A stretch of 64,000 nucleotides of DNA. Source: Lachnospiraceae bacterium. Its GTDB lineage: Bacteria > Bacillota > Clostridia > Lachnospirales > Lachnospiraceae. A program made the translations under genes and the position numbers. Under the pieces are notes generated by a model. That model did no database searches. It had not been told where the DNA came from and saw only the letters and a list, made by a program, of their open reading frames with translations. The DNA lies in contig JALENY010000039.1 of the NCBI GenBank assembly GCA_022767285.1, forward strand, positions 1-64,000, in the 5' to 3' direction. Shown here in pieces: positions 19,117 to 28,632 of the stretch; within the stretch, counting starts at the first letter, position 1; each line of letters begins with the position of its first letter.

Positions 19117-20409
19117 TTAAGCTTCAACCTCAACGGCAGCATTCGCAATGAGAGTAACTGCTTCCTGTACTGCCATGTCTTTCTTCATCTGATCTTTTTC
19201 ATAGTCACCCATGATTTCCATCAGTTTGTCAGCTTCCATGTTATACATTTTGGCCATGTTAGCGATCTCTTCATTCAATTTTTCATCCGGAATCTGAATA
19301 TTCTCAACTTCCGCAATTTTTTCAAGGACCAGTCTGCTCTGGATGCGTTTTACAGCCTGCGGTTTCATCTGCTCTTTCATAGCATCCATATTGCTGCCGG
19401 TGAACTGCAGATACTGTTCAAAAGAAAGTCCCTGAGACTGAATGCGCTGTGCAAAATTGTTAACCATCTGAGTTACTTCGGCATCGATCATTGCATCCGG
19501 AATATCCATTTCTGCATTTTCGATTACTTTATCAACAGCTGCATTTTCTTTTGCTGTTTTTGCAGAAGCTTCTTTTTTCTCTGTCAGAGTTTTCTTAACG
19601 TCTGCTTTGTACTCATCAAGTGTATCAAACTCGGAAACATCCTGAGCAAACTCATCATCCAGCTCCGGAAGCTCTTTGGTCTCAATTTTGTGAACGAGAC
19701 ATTTAAATACAGCATCTTTTCCTGCCAGGTCTGCAGAATGATATTCTTCCGGGAACGTTACATTTACATCCAGCGGTACTTCCACCTGAGCGCCGATCAG
19801 CTGATCTTCGAATCCCGGAATGAAAGAATTGGAACCGATGGTCAGCGGATAGTTTTCACCTTTTCCGCCCTCAAATGCAACACCGTCCACAAATCCTTCA
19901 TAATCAAGTGTAACGATATCTCCGGACTCTACCGCACGGTCCTCAACAGCGACTGTTCTGGCATTTTTCTCCTGTTCTTTTTTCACTTCTTCGTCAACTT
20001 CTTCGTCCGTAACTTCGATGACTGCCTTTGGAACTTCCACGCCTTTGTACTGGCCGAGGGTCACTTCCGGTTTTACAGCTACTTCTGCTGTGAAAATAAA
20101 ATCTTTGCCTTTTTCGATCTGAGTAACGTCGATTTCCGGCTGAGATACCACTTCAAGACCGCTCTCGTCGACAGCTTTGCTGTAAGCTTCCGGAATCAGG
20201 ATGTTTGCTGCATCTTCATAAAAAATGCCTGCACCATACATTTTCTCAATCATCACCATGGGAGCTTTGCCTTTACGAAAACCCGGGATGCTGATGGATT
20301 TTTTGTTTTTGTCATATGCTGCTTTCAGAGCTTTATTAAACTCCTCTGCTGGAACCTCAATGGTAAGTTTCGCCATATTGTGTTCTAATCTTTCAACCTG
20401 TGTACTCAT
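19117..20409 (-). CDS. tig: Trigger factor
   Basis: Ribosome-bound chaperone and peptidyl-prolyl isomerase for nascent chains. The N-terminal ribosome-binding loop is visible ([16 protein letters not shown]), followed by an FKBP-like isomerase domain ([20 protein letters not shown]) and a long helical C-terminal chaperone domain. 430 residues. AAGGAGG precedes the ATG. First gene of the tig-clpP-clpX-lon-engB-ecf-truA block. Confidence 0.97.
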   Translation of the reverse strand: MSTQVERLEHNMAKLTIEVPAEEFNKALKAAYDKNKKSISIPGFRKGKAPMVMIEKMYGAGIFYEDAANILIPEAYSKAVDESGLEVVSQPEIDVTQIEKGKDFIFTAEVAVKPEVTLGQYKGVEVPKAVIEVTDEEVDEEVKKEQEKNARTVAVEDRAVESGDIVTLDYEGFVDGVAFEGGKGENYPLTIGSNSFIPGFEDQLIGAQVEVPLDVNVTFPEEYHSADLAGKDAVFKCLVHKIETKELPELDDEFAQDVSEFDTLDEYKADVKKTLTEKKEASAKTAKENAAVDKVIENAEMDIPDAMIDAEVTQMVNNFAQRIQSQGLSFEQYLQFTGSNMDAMKEQMKPQAVKRIQSRLVLEKIAEVENIQIPDEKLNEEIANMAKMYNMEADKLMEIMGDYEKDQMKKDMAVQEAVTLIANAAVEVEA

Positions 20410-20473
20410 CGTTTGTTACTTCCTCCTTGAACTTATATAAAAAATATTATCTTAAATCTGGACACATGTGCCT

Positions 20474-20482
20474 AGTATAGCA
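20474..20482 (-). promoter_or_regulatory. Extended -10 promoter of tig
   Basis: TGC-TATACT with no convincing -35 hexamer, 65 bases before the tig start. The TG extension fits an extended -10 promoter. No CtsR or CIRCE operator was recognised around it. Confidence 0.55.
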
Positions 20483-20519
20483 CAAGAATTTCTAAATGGC
20501 TATACTTTTTATAAAAAGT

Positions 20520-21083
20520 TTATGCCCAATTATGCAGAAAAACCACGCTTTCCGCCACTTTTTGAGCTCTTTGCGGTCCTTCCAGCTGCTCGATCAGTTT
20601 CAGAGAAAAGACAAGGGCTGTTCCCAGGCCTCTGCTGGTCGTAATATTTCCGTCCACAACCACTTCCTCCTCTGAACATTCCGCGTCAAGCAACAGCTGC
20701 TCCATACCCGGATAACAGGTTGCTTTTTTTCCTTTCAGCAGACCCATCTTGCCAAATACCGTCGGAGCCGCACAGATTGCTGCAATCTTTTTCCCCTGTC
20801 CGCAGTATGATGCGATCAGTTTTCTCAGCGGATCATACTCCTCCAGATATCTGGTTCCCGGCATGCCTCCGGGGAGCACCAGCATATCACCGTCTGCAAA
20901 AGAAGTGACCTCCTCAAACAGGCAGTCCGCCTTTACCTCAATATCACTCCGGCCCGTAACCTGCGGTCTGCCCATAATGGATACCGTTGTCACATGGATG
21001 CCGCCTCTTCTCAACAAATCGACAACCATCAATCCTTCTATCTCTTCAAAGCCGTCTGCCAGAAACACATATGTTTTACTCAT
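20520..21083 (-). CDS. DJ-1/PfpI family protein
   Basis: Glutamine-amidotransferase-like fold of the DJ-1/YajL branch, proposed to act as a chaperone or glyoxalase/deglycase; the exact activity is uncertain for the whole family. The nucleophile cysteine lies in AAICAAPTVFGK at the nucleophile elbow and the conserved Glu in FEEIEG near residue 16. 187 residues, normal. AGGAGG precedes the ATG. A single-gene unit with its own promoter. Confidence 0.9.
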   Translation of the reverse strand: MSKTYVFLADGFEEIEGLMVVDLLRRGGIHVTTVSIMGRPQVTGRSDIEVKADCLFEEVTSFADGDMLVLPGGMPGTRYLEEYDPLRKLIASYCGQGKKIAAICAAPTVFGKMGLLKGKKATCYPGMEQLLLDAECSEEEVVVDGNITTSRGLGTALVFSLKLIEQLEGPQRAQKVAESVVFLHNWA

Positions 21084-21120
21084 CCCGAATCCTCCTGTCT
21101 CGTTACCGTATTCTTACCTT

Positions 21121-21149
21121 ATTATAATCGGATTTTTCAAAATACACAA
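21121..21149 (-). promoter_or_regulatory. Promoter of the DJ-1 gene
   Basis: TATAAT (21121-21126) with a 17-base spacer to TTGTGT (21144-21149). Transcription would start about 30 bases before the coding region. An unexplained inverted repeat (GAAACATT 21163-21170 and AATGTTTC 21202-21209) lies just upstream. Confidence 0.6.
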
Positions 21150-21299
21150 GTACAGCCGTTCCGAAACATTTTGATGCCGAGCGAGCGCACTCTCCCGCTG
21201 GAATGTTTCAGAGAAAATACCGCAGACATAAGTTTTTCATTTTTCTCTTTTATGAATGCTGTTTTCCTGCTAAGATAAGATAAGAAAGGGGGAATCCCC

Positions 21300-21974
21300 A
21301 TGGGAGAGACAGTATTCGCTCACAATTTGCGATTTTACAGGGAAAAAGCCGGTTTTACCCAGCAGGAATTCAGTCAAATGCTGAATATTACCCGGCAGGC
21401 TTACAGCAATTATGAAAACTTTGTCCGCGAGCCCAACCTGACCACTCTGGCGAGTATTGCCGTATTTCTTCATGTCTCACTGGATACCCTGATTTTTGAT
21501 TCAACTCATCACACCAAAAAGGAGTCTGTTATGGAGATCGAGCGAAAATATCTAATTAAAGAATTGCCGGAAAATCTGGATTCATACCGAAAACTGAAAA
21601 TTGAGCAGGGCTATCTCTGCACAGAACCGGTGGTGCGGGTCCGCCGTCAGAATGAAACCTGTTATCTCACCTATAAATCAAAGGGCCTGATGGTTCGGGA
21701 GGAATACAATCTGCCCCTCACCTGCGAGGCCTACGAACATCTGAAAGAGAAAGTCGACGGAATTCTCATTTCCAAAACCCGATATCTTCTGCCTCTTTCC
21801 AATGATCTGACGATTGAGCTGGATGTATTTGATGCCCCATACCAGGGACTGTATCTTGCTGAAGTGGAGTTTGCGTCCGAAGATGAGGCGAATTCCTTTG
21901 TTCCACCTGAGTGGTTTGGAGAGGATGTTACCTACTCCAGCGCATATCACAACAGCACCCTGAGCCAAAAATAA
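21300..21974 (+). CDS. XRE-type HTH regulator fused to a CYTH domain
   Basis: Two-domain protein. Residues 5-66 are a helix-turn-helix of the XRE/Cro type (LRFYREKAGFTQQEFSQMLN, then ITRQAYSNYENFVREPNLTTL). Residues 78-220 are a CYTH / triphosphate tunnel domain: it opens with the EIERK (ExExK) metal-binding motif at 79-83 and has the basic tunnel residues RVRRQ, YKSK and the acidic ELDVF and EVEF strands. CYTH enzymes bind triphosphates (thiamine-PPP, inorganic PPP, ATP). A regulator that senses such a molecule is possible. An internal ATG at 21531 has AAGGAG in front of it and could produce the CYTH domain alone. The GAAAGGGGG site defines the first start. Confidence 0.85.
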   Translation: MGETVFAHNLRFYREKAGFTQQEFSQMLNITRQAYSNYENFVREPNLTTLASIAVFLHVSLDTLIFDSTHHTKKESVMEIERKYLIKELPENLDSYRKLKIEQGYLCTEPVVRVRRQNETCYLTYKSKGLMVREEYNLPLTCEAYEHLKEKVDGILISKTRYLLPLSNDLTIELDVFDAPYQGLYLAEVEFASEDEANSFVPPEWFGEDVTYSSAYHNSTLSQK

Positions 21975-22083
21975 ACTTTTCCGTCTGTTTTGCAGTTTTC
22001 CAAATTGCACATTTTTAGTTCTGGATTGTTTCGTTCTTGGAAAATTTTGCATACACTATTAAGTGTAAAGGAGGATTGATGTT

Positions 22084-22323
22084 ATGGCAAAAAAACATCT
22101 GCAAGAACTGCGTCTATTGGGTCTGACTATTGCTTACTACCGCAAGCTACAAGGCTACACACAGATTGAACTGGCAGAAAAAGTCAATATCAGCCGCACC
22201 CACATCAGCAACATCGAAGCACCAAATGGAACTTCTTCCGTGTCTCTGAATACTTTATTCGACATCGCGGATGCACTTGAGGTTCCGGTAAAAGCATTAT
22301 TTGAGTTCCCTGGCAAGAAATGA
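22084..22323 (+). CDS. Small XRE family transcriptional regulator
   Basis: 79 residues, almost all one XRE helix-turn-helix (TIAYYRKLQGYTQIELAEKVNISRTHISNIEA split over two helices, then SLNTLFDIADALEVPVKALFEF). AAGGAGG lies ten bases before the ATG. No second domain. It stands alone 110 bases after the XRE-CYTH gene on the same strand and ends before a strong bidirectional terminator. Its targets are unknown. Confidence 0.88.
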   Translation: MAKKHLQELRLLGLTIAYYRKLQGYTQIELAEKVNISRTHISNIEAPNGTSSVSLNTLFDIADALEVPVKALFEFPGKK

Positions 22324-22358
22324 GTTTCATCGCATCATCGGTTTTAAAGTTAGAAAAT

Positions 22359-22387
22359 AAAAAACAGGCGTACATGCCTGTTTTTTA
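22359..22387. terminator. Bidirectional intrinsic terminator
   Basis: Perfect stem AAAACAGGC/GCCTGTTTT with a six to seven base loop and T-runs on both strands. It separates the plus-strand XRE gene from the converging minus-strand Bce transporter gene and can serve both. Confidence 0.88.
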
Positions 22388-22421
22388 TTTTGCATTTTTC
22401 TTTCGTTTCATGTCCTGAAAA

Positions 22422-24440
22422 TCAGTCCGATGCCATACTGACAATTTTATAATAGCTTCTGGCGGTTATACCATAAATCATGGCATAACCAATTGCAAAC
22501 GCCACAAAACAAACCACAGTACACACGGCAAAAAGTGTCTCATTGCTTAGCATCAGCAGTGCCAGCATACGTTTTACCATTGGGAAGGCAACGATCAGAT
22601 GAATGCCGGCCATCACCAGCGGCAGGAAAAATACCGTTAAAATCTGCGAATGGATAGTGCGCTTTACTTCACTGCGGCTCATACCCACTTTCTGCAGGAT
22701 CTCATAGCGCTCTTTGTCTTCATATCCTTCGGAAATCTGTTTATAATATATGATCAGGACAGTAGCCAGCATAAACAATAGTCCAAGCAAAATACCCAGG
22801 AACAGGAATCCGCTGTACATACCCCATATATAATCCTCGTTTTCTGCTCTGTTTTCCATATAGTTTATTTCAATTTCCAGTTCCTTCGCCTGCTCTCCCA
22901 TATCTGTGCAGAACTGAATCTGATCTTCTTTCCGGGTGTTTTCCGCAAAATTGATGTCGTAATGCATCCGAATATAACTGGAATACTCTCCGTATACCGC
23001 CACTTCTTTTTCCTGCAGTTCTTCCAGCTGTTCCGTATCATTTACAATGATAAAATAGCTTTCGTACACAATCGCAGCGGATGGTCCCACCAGTTTTTCC
23101 ACCTGTTCCTTAGACAGATTCTTTTTCACCTCAAAATCACAGTCAAAAATCTTCAGCCGCTCCTGTTCATAACTACGGCCCCTCGGACCGATGATCAGAA
23201 CCTGATTTTCTCCCAGCACTTCATTTGAGCCGGCTATTTGGTTAAAGCCATCCAGGGTAAGGAAATAAAGATTGTTGATATTCTCTACCACATCAGTAAT
23301 TTCTTCCGCCTGACGCACCTCAAATCCGTCTTTTGCCGACAACGCTGAAAAGCTGAGCATGGGATACATTTCCAGGGTCTCCAGACCGATTTTCTTTTCC
23401 GCAGCATTTTCACGGATCAGCTGTTCCATAGCCTTTTGGCTTTCCGGCGTACAATCCTGGCTTTCAATGGCCACATCGTTCGGATATCTCTGGTCTATGG
23501 CATCCTCGGTTCCCGCATACAGGGAAACGGTGATAGAGATCAAGAGCAGCACTCCCGTGGACAAAATACAGATATTGGCAAGGCCCACCGCATTCTGCTT
23601 CATCCGGTAGATCATGCCGGATACGGAAATAAAATGCTTTGGCTGGTAATAAAACTGTTTTCGATTCCGCATTCCTTTCAGCAGAGCAATACTTCCCGCC
23701 GCAAACAGCAGATATGTGCCGATCATGACAAGAATGACTGCCAGGAAAAACAGAGTCAGGGCACTTAACGGATTTTTCGTCGTTATTGCAATATAATATC
23801 CGGCCCCAAGGCTGAGCATTCCTGAAATGGTCATCACCCATTTTGTTTTTGGTTCCTTTTCACCGTAATTTCCGCCCTTCAGCAGTTCCACCGGTTTTGT
23901 CTTATGCACCTGATATACATTGCTCAATAAGATCAGAGCAAAAATACCGCCGAACAGGAGAGATGTCATGAGCATGGCACCCCAGGATATTTCAAATCCG
24001 AGAACCACATCCGTGTGCATCAGACGCAGGGCCAGCAGGACGAAAAGTTTGTTGAGGATCACGCCCCCGATCAGTCCCACGATGATACATGTCAATGCAA
24101 TATAAAACGTTTCATACAAAATTACTTTTTCTATATGCTTCTTCTCCATACCCAGTATGTTATACACGCCAAATTCCTTTTTCCTTCGCTTCATAAGAAA
24201 GCTGTTGGTGTAAAAAAGAAAGATCAGCGAAAAAATTGCCATAATGTTGGAGCCCAGCATCAGGATCATCTGCAGATCTGTTCCGCCGCGAAGTTCGGCC
24301 AGCCCGCTGTTCTGAGTCAGCGCGTACATAATATAGGTCACCATAACCGTACCAATTCCCGCGAGCAGAAACGGGAAATAAACCCGCCTGTTCTTTCTGA
24401 TGTTTCCCGCTGCCAGTTTCAGATAAAAGCCTCTACGCAT
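22422..24440 (-). CDS. Bce-type ABC transporter permease
   Basis: FtsX-family permease of the peptide-antibiotic detoxification type (BceB/VraG). 672 residues with the expected ten helices: one near the N-terminus, three in a middle group (around 50-165), two around 210-260, one near 295, then a large extracellular domain of about 200 residues, and three at the C-terminus. The extracellular loop is the known ligand-sensing part in this family. The ATG at 24438-24440 (MRRGFYLKLAAGNIRKN) has AGGTGG upstream and overlaps the ATPase stop by 8 bases; a GTG four codons earlier is less likely. Confidence 0.9.
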   Translation of the reverse strand: MRRGFYLKLAAGNIRKNRRVYFPFLLAGIGTVMVTYIMYALTQNSGLAELRGGTDLQMILMLGSNIMAIFSLIFLFYTNSFLMKRRKKEFGVYNILGMEKKHIEKVILYETFYIALTCIIVGLIGGVILNKLFVLLALRLMHTDVVLGFEISWGAMLMTSLLFGGIFALILLSNVYQVHKTKPVELLKGGNYGEKEPKTKWVMTISGMLSLGAGYYIAITTKNPLSALTLFFLAVILVMIGTYLLFAAGSIALLKGMRNRKQFYYQPKHFISVSGMIYRMKQNAVGLANICILSTGVLLLISITVSLYAGTEDAIDQRYPNDVAIESQDCTPESQKAMEQLIRENAAEKKIGLETLEMYPMLSFSALSAKDGFEVRQAEEITDVVENINNLYFLTLDGFNQIAGSNEVLGENQVLIIGPRGRSYEQERLKIFDCDFEVKKNLSKEQVEKLVGPSAAIVYESYFIIVNDTEQLEELQEKEVAVYGEYSSYIRMHYDINFAENTRKEDQIQFCTDMGEQAKELEIEINYMENRAENEDYIWGMYSGFLFLGILLGLLFMLATVLIIYYKQISEGYEDKERYEILQKVGMSRSEVKRTIHSQILTVFFLPLVMAGIHLIVAFPMVKRMLALLMLSNETLFAVCTVVCFVAFAIGYAMIYGITARSYYKIVSMASD

Positions 24441-25200
24441 ACCGTTCACCACCTGTCGCGATCATCGTAAGTGTATCTGATATTTTCTGGAACATAGCAT
24501 CCTTCTTCCGATTTCCCCGATATAGTTCATGGAACACAACGCCGTCTTTTATGAAAAGAACCCGCTTCGCATGGCTGGCCGCCTTGATGCTGTGAGTCAC
24601 CATCAGGATCGTCTGACCACGATCATTGACGTCCTCAAAAAGTGCCAGAAGTCCGTCTGCGGACCGGGAATCCAGTGCACCCGTCGGTTCATCCGCCAGT
24701 ACCAGCTGAGGCTCTGTGATCAGGGCTCTGGCCACTGCCGCCCTCTGTTTCTGCCCGCCGGAAATCTCATATGGAAATTTGTTCATGAGATCCTTAATTT
24801 CCAGTTCATCTGCCAGCACATTCAGCCTGCGCATCATGTCCGGATAATCCATGCCGGATAGCACCAGCGGAAGCAGAATATTGTCCATAATTGAAAAATT
24901 ATCCAAAAGGTTAAAATCCTGAAAAACAAACCCCAGATTGTTTCTCCGGAACGCGGATATTTCTTTTTCTTTTATGGAACTTAAGTTTTTTCCGCCAAGC
25001 AGCACCTCACCTCCGGTAGGCCTGTCAAGGGATGCCAGAATATTCAGGAGTGTGGTTTTCCCCGAACCGCTCTCACCCATAATTGCAACATATTCACCTT
25101 CTTCGATAGAAAAATTCACATCGGTCAGTGCCTGCACCTGGTTTCCGCCAAATCGCGTAGTGTAAATCTTTTTCAGACTTCTTACTTCTAAAAGTGACAT
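24433..25200 (-). CDS. Bce-type ABC transporter ATP-binding protein
   Basis: ATPase partner of the permease just downstream. Walker A GESGSGKTTLLN, signature ISGGQKQRAAVARAL, Walker B LVLADEPTGALD. The ATG at 25198-25200 (MSLLEVRSLKKIY) has GAGGAGG nine bases upstream; the frame is open for 41 more codons but those overlap the promoter region. Such ABC pairs protect against peptides that bind cell wall precursors and signal to the neighbouring sensor kinase. Confidence 0.92.
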   Translation of the reverse strand: MSLLEVRSLKKIYTTRFGGNQVQALTDVNFSIEEGEYVAIMGESGSGKTTLLNILASLDRPTGGEVLLGGKNLSSIKEKEISAFRRNNLGFVFQDFNLLDNFSIMDNILLPLVLSGMDYPDMMRRLNVLADELEIKDLMNKFPYEISGGQKQRAAVARALITEPQLVLADEPTGALDSRSADGLLALFEDVNDRGQTILMVTHSIKAASHAKRVLFIKDGVVFHELYRGNRKKDAMFQKISDTLTMIATGGERYA

Positions 25201-25313
25201 TTTTGATTCCTCCTCGTCTTTCCCTGTTGCTTGTCCGTCGGTGAAGCGCGGCCTTTCTGCCATACCCGGCATTCTGATCCACACTGTCATCGCTACACCG
25301 ACTTTGCACTCAT

Positions 25314-25365
25314 AGTATAACAAGGGGAGAAATGTGCAGCCATTTTTTCAGCTTACATTTCTCCC
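25314..25365 (-). promoter_or_regulatory. Promoter and candidate BceR operator of the ABC transporter
   Basis: A TATACT -10 box (25314-25319) has no good -35. In its place lies an 11-bp inverted repeat: GGGAGAAATGT (25325-25335) and ACATTTCTCCC (25355-25365), arms 30 bases apart centre to centre. The repeat is upstream of transcription start, so it acts as DNA rather than RNA. That is what a promoter activated by the neighbouring response regulator would look like. Confidence 0.6.
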
Positions 25366-25565
25366 TTATTTCTTTCGTTTTTGTAAGATTGATTCTAAAC
25401 GGACATGTCTGCTGACGCAGACATCAGCATAAATAAAAGTCTTCCTTATAGTTGCACGCAGCGACCTTCACGATCAGCAGATCCAGGACTTTCCACCGCA
25501 AACGTCATTGATTCCGGAAATCAAATATCCGTCTGATTTTATTCCCCTGTGAAAATCAGGATTAC
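25366..25565. other. Intergenic region between bceS and the bceAB promoter
   Basis: About 200 non-coding bases. A perfect 8-bp hairpin with a 4-base loop (ATGTCTGC-TGAC-GCAGACAT, 25405-25424) lies in it but has no T-run on either strand; it may still end or stabilise the bceRS message. Nothing else was recognised. Confidence 0.4.
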
Positions 25566-26573
25566 TCATTCATAATTAATATGAGCGGTATTGAGAGAAA
25601 TCATCACCCGGGTTCCGACACCGGGCTCCGACTCGATCTTCAGCCCATGTCCGAGCTTTTTCAGAATTTTTCGAGACAGATATAATCCCAGACCGGAAGC
25701 TTTTTTATCCCGCCTGCCATTATACCCGGTAAAATTCTTTTCGCAGATACGCGGCAGATCCTCCGCAGCAATGCCGATGCCGGTGTCCTCAATTACCAGT
25801 GTCTTATCCGAGTCCGCCTTCATATAGATGGATATCGAACCGTTTTCCGTATATTTCAGCGCATTGGACAAAATCTGCTCCAGTACAAAGCAGATCCATT
25901 TTTCGTCGGTCAAAACACGGCAGTTTAGCGGCTCATAGCGCAGTATCAGGCGTTTTCGAATAAACAGCGGAGCATATTTTCTCAATGCCTGCCGCACGAT
26001 TTCATCCAATTCCTGCATCTTAAAATCGTAATCTGTGGAAATGCTTTCCAGTCGGATGTACTGAAGAACCAGTTCCACATACTGTTCAACGGAGAACAGT
26101 TGTATTGATAATTCTCGATTTGTTTCATTATCCTCTTCCTGAAGGATCAGCCGCATAGCCGCAATCGGAGTCTTGATCTGATGGACCCACAGAGTATAAT
26201 AATCTGTCATTTCCTGCCGGTTTTTCCCGGCCGCGGTGTGAAAGTCAGACAAATCTTCCCTAAGGATATCCAAAAAATTCTGATAATCTTTTTCCGCAAT
26301 CGTTTCGGGCCGGGGCAGATGCTCCAGGTTCAGATGAATATTTTTCTTCACATTTTCCAGAATAAAATGATTCCGGCGTTTTCGCAGAAAATCCACCGTC
26401 ATGCACAGAATTCCAAGAATCAGACACAGAACCGTCCAGTATAATGTCATCTCGGTCGGGGTATGATAAAGATAGCCTATAATCCAGTTTAACAGGATAA
26501 AACAGGAAAACAGGGCAAGGGATTTTCTATGATATTTTATATAGGAAAAGAAAATCGTTCCTTTTTCATTCAT
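25566..26573 (-). CDS. Bce-type intramembrane-sensing histidine kinase
   Basis: 335-residue kinase with two N-terminal membrane helices joined by a very short loop (around residues 17-58), the layout of intramembrane-sensing kinases that take their signal from a Bce transporter. The phosphoacceptor is in WVHQIKTPIAAMRL; N box EQILSNALKYT, G1 IEDTGIGIAAEDL, G2 KASGLGLYLS. The ATG at 26571-26573 has GGAGA upstream; 20 more codons are open before it. It lies 96 bases after the response regulator. Confidence 0.9.
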   Translation of the reverse strand: MNEKGTIFFSYIKYHRKSLALFSCFILLNWIIGYLYHTPTEMTLYWTVLCLILGILCMTVDFLRKRRNHFILENVKKNIHLNLEHLPRPETIAEKDYQNFLDILREDLSDFHTAAGKNRQEMTDYYTLWVHQIKTPIAAMRLILQEEDNETNRELSIQLFSVEQYVELVLQYIRLESISTDYDFKMQELDEIVRQALRKYAPLFIRKRLILRYEPLNCRVLTDEKWICFVLEQILSNALKYTENGSISIYMKADSDKTLVIEDTGIGIAAEDLPRICEKNFTGYNGRRDKKASGLGLYLSRKILKKLGHGLKIESEPGVGTRVMISLNTAHINYE

Positions 26574-26669
26574 TCTATTTGTTCTCCATGCTGCATCAGT
26601 CTTTTTGTCCGCAAGACCAGCGGTACCAATCATAGTTAACTCTCGTCCGTAAAAAAGCGCAGATACCTG

Positions 26670-27341
26670 TCATTCGATCAGATAGCCGATTCCCTTTTTG
26701 GTAACGATAAACTGTTCCACGCCCAACTGCTCCAGCTTTTTCCGAAGCCGATTTACATTGACGGAAAGGGTATTATCATCCACAAAGCTGTCCGTTTCCC
26801 ACAGGCTCATCATCAGGCTGTCACGGCTCACCACTTTTCCTTTTTTCTCCATCAAATGCTGCAGGATCCGCGATTCATTTTTCGTCAGTTCCGCCTTTTT
26901 CCCTTCATACCGTACCGTCAGATCACTCTGATTGAAGATCAGTCCTCTGTGTTCCAAGAGACTGCTGTTGTCCGAAAAATCATAGGTTCTGCGCAAAATA
27001 GCCTGGATCTTTGCCATCAGCACCTGAAAATCAAAGGGCTTAGCCACAAAATCATCTCCGCCCATGTTGACCGCCATGATGATATTCATATTATCCGATG
27101 CGGAAGACACAAAGATGATTGGAACTTTTGACACTGCACGGATTTTTTCACACCAGTAGTATCCGCTGTAAAACGGCAGGGAGATGTCCATCAGTACCAG
27201 TTGAGGGGCAAACGCTACAAACTCGGCTATGACTTCTTTAAAGTCCTGTACTGAGGCCGCCTGGTGTCCCCAGCTCTCTATATATTTTTTCATTTCACGG
27301 GCAATGACCCGGTCATCTTCAACAATCAATATTTTTGCCAT
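26670..27341 (-). CDS. OmpR-family response regulator (Bce type)
   Basis: Receiver domain with phosphoacceptor Asp in LVLMDISLP, the Lys in VAKPFDF, and acidic pocket VEDDR, followed by an OmpR-type winged helix (residues about 125-223; LTKNESRILQHLMEKKGKVVSR in two parts). 223 residues. GAGGTAAAG precedes the ATG. It most likely activates the transporter operon two genes downstream. Confidence 0.92.
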   Translation of the reverse strand: MAKILIVEDDRVIAREMKKYIESWGHQAASVQDFKEVIAEFVAFAPQLVLMDISLPFYSGYYWCEKIRAVSKVPIIFVSSASDNMNIIMAVNMGGDDFVAKPFDFQVLMAKIQAILRRTYDFSDNSSLLEHRGLIFNQSDLTVRYEGKKAELTKNESRILQHLMEKKGKVVSRDSLMMSLWETDSFVDDNTLSVNVNRLRKKLEQLGVEQFIVTKKGIGYLIE

Positions 27342-27523
27342 TCTTTACCTCATATGATAGTTTTCCGACATAGATTAAGCAGCCATATGATTTATTCCTT
27401 TTTGATTCGTTCGATGCTCTTATTGTAACATAAGGGAACCAGGTAGTCTGCATGAAATACAAAAGTTCGTTGAAATATTTCAAAAATCAGAAACCAGAGA
27501 ATCAGAGCCGATTATTTTGTATT

Positions 27524-28618
27524 CTACAAAAATGCTGTCACATAAGCTTCCGTTCGTCGGCACAGATTTTTAGAAACCCGGGTTGAGGCTCCATTGACAC
27601 TCCATGATACCGCAGCGCAGGATGGACAGATTCCTTTGTATTTGCAGGTTGTGCACTCCGGAGGCAGTAATATTCCTTTCGCCAATTCACCCATTTGCTG
27701 CCATGCACTTCCGAAATCTGTTTCTTTCAGATCCACAGAATAACAAGGAAGCATTCCACAGGGATACATACAGCCATTCCAACTTATCCAGAATGCACCT
27801 CGTCCCGCCATACAGGAGGATGCTTTGCATATCATTTCATCCGTCTCAAATGCAAGTGCTTCATTCTTTGCAATACTCTCCTTTATATATTTCTGCCTTT
27901 TTTGCAGTTTCTCCGGTTCCATTGTCCTGCTGTCAAAATATGCTCCGGCAATTCCCTGCTCACAAGGATCCAGATAGATCCCATCTTTATTATCCTCATG
28001 TCCGTTTCTCACAGGCGGAAACAGATATGCAGCCATCCGGACCGGTAGTTTTTCTTCTTTTGCAAAATCAATAATTGCATCCATATCCTTCTGATTGTAT
28101 CGAACAAATGTCGTATTCAAACATACTCTGATACCGGCTTTCTTCAGCATATGGATTCCGTTTATTGCTTTCTCAAATCCATTTGTATTTCCGCACACCG
28201 TTCCATAGGTTTCCTCTGACATTCCATACAGAGTAATATTCACTGCTTCGGGACGACATTGGCAAAAACATTTCAGGATTTCATCATTTATCAGAATTCC
28301 ATTTGTATTGACCGACACCACCACTCCCATTCTGACCATCTCTGTATAAATCTCGCAAAAATCAGGTCGAATAAGCGGTTCCCCGCCTGTCAGAAGAAGA
28401 TATATCATCCCCTGATCGACCGCCTGGCGGCCGAGCTCAAGCCACTCCTCTGTTGTCAGTTCCTTTCCCGCCTGGCGCTGTTCTTTCTCTGTCATATGAA
28501 TGTAACACATCTTACAATTCAAATTACAGCGCGGAGTCAGTTCAAAGGTACCGCTGACAGGAGCATGCTTCATAGCCCCCTTTCGGAATACATATTCTTT
28601 GATGGATCTGCCTGCCAT
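27524..28618 (-). CDS. Radical SAM/SPASM peptide maturase
   Basis: Radical SAM enzyme with the [4Fe-4S] motif CNLNCKMC (Cys31, 35, 38) and the GGEPL motif for SAM binding. The last 100 residues form a SPASM domain: a Cys before NGCMYPC, then CTTCKYKGICPSC (C-x2-C-x5-C-x2-C) and a last Cys in NLC, enough to hold two auxiliary clusters. SPASM proteins of this size modify ribosomal peptides or proteins (thioether, C-C or epimer bonds). It has no RRE domain of its own; the PqqD-like protein of the upstream operon would supply it. It lies 66 bases after the GH20 gene behind an intrinsic terminator. AAAGGAGG precedes the ATG. Substrate unknown; the 76-residue peptide is the best candidate. Confidence 0.85.
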   Translation of the reverse strand: MAGRSIKEYVFRKGAMKHAPVSGTFELTPRCNLNCKMCYIHMTEKEQRQAGKELTTEEWLELGRQAVDQGMIYLLLTGGEPLIRPDFCEIYTEMVRMGVVVSVNTNGILINDEILKCFCQCRPEAVNITLYGMSEETYGTVCGNTNGFEKAINGIHMLKKAGIRVCLNTTFVRYNQKDMDAIIDFAKEEKLPVRMAAYLFPPVRNGHEDNKDGIYLDPCEQGIAGAYFDSRTMEPEKLQKRQKYIKESIAKNEALAFETDEMICKASSCMAGRGAFWISWNGCMYPCGMLPCYSVDLKETDFGSAWQQMGELAKGILLPPECTTCKYKGICPSCAAVSWSVNGASTRVSKNLCRRTEAYVTAFL

Positions 28619-28632
28619 ATGCTTCCTCCTTT

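Noticed and set aside
25405-25424. Perfect 8-bp hairpin as a terminator of the bceRS message.
   Set aside because: No T-run on either side and about 140 bases from the kinase stop; listed only as an unexplained hairpin in the intergenic entry.
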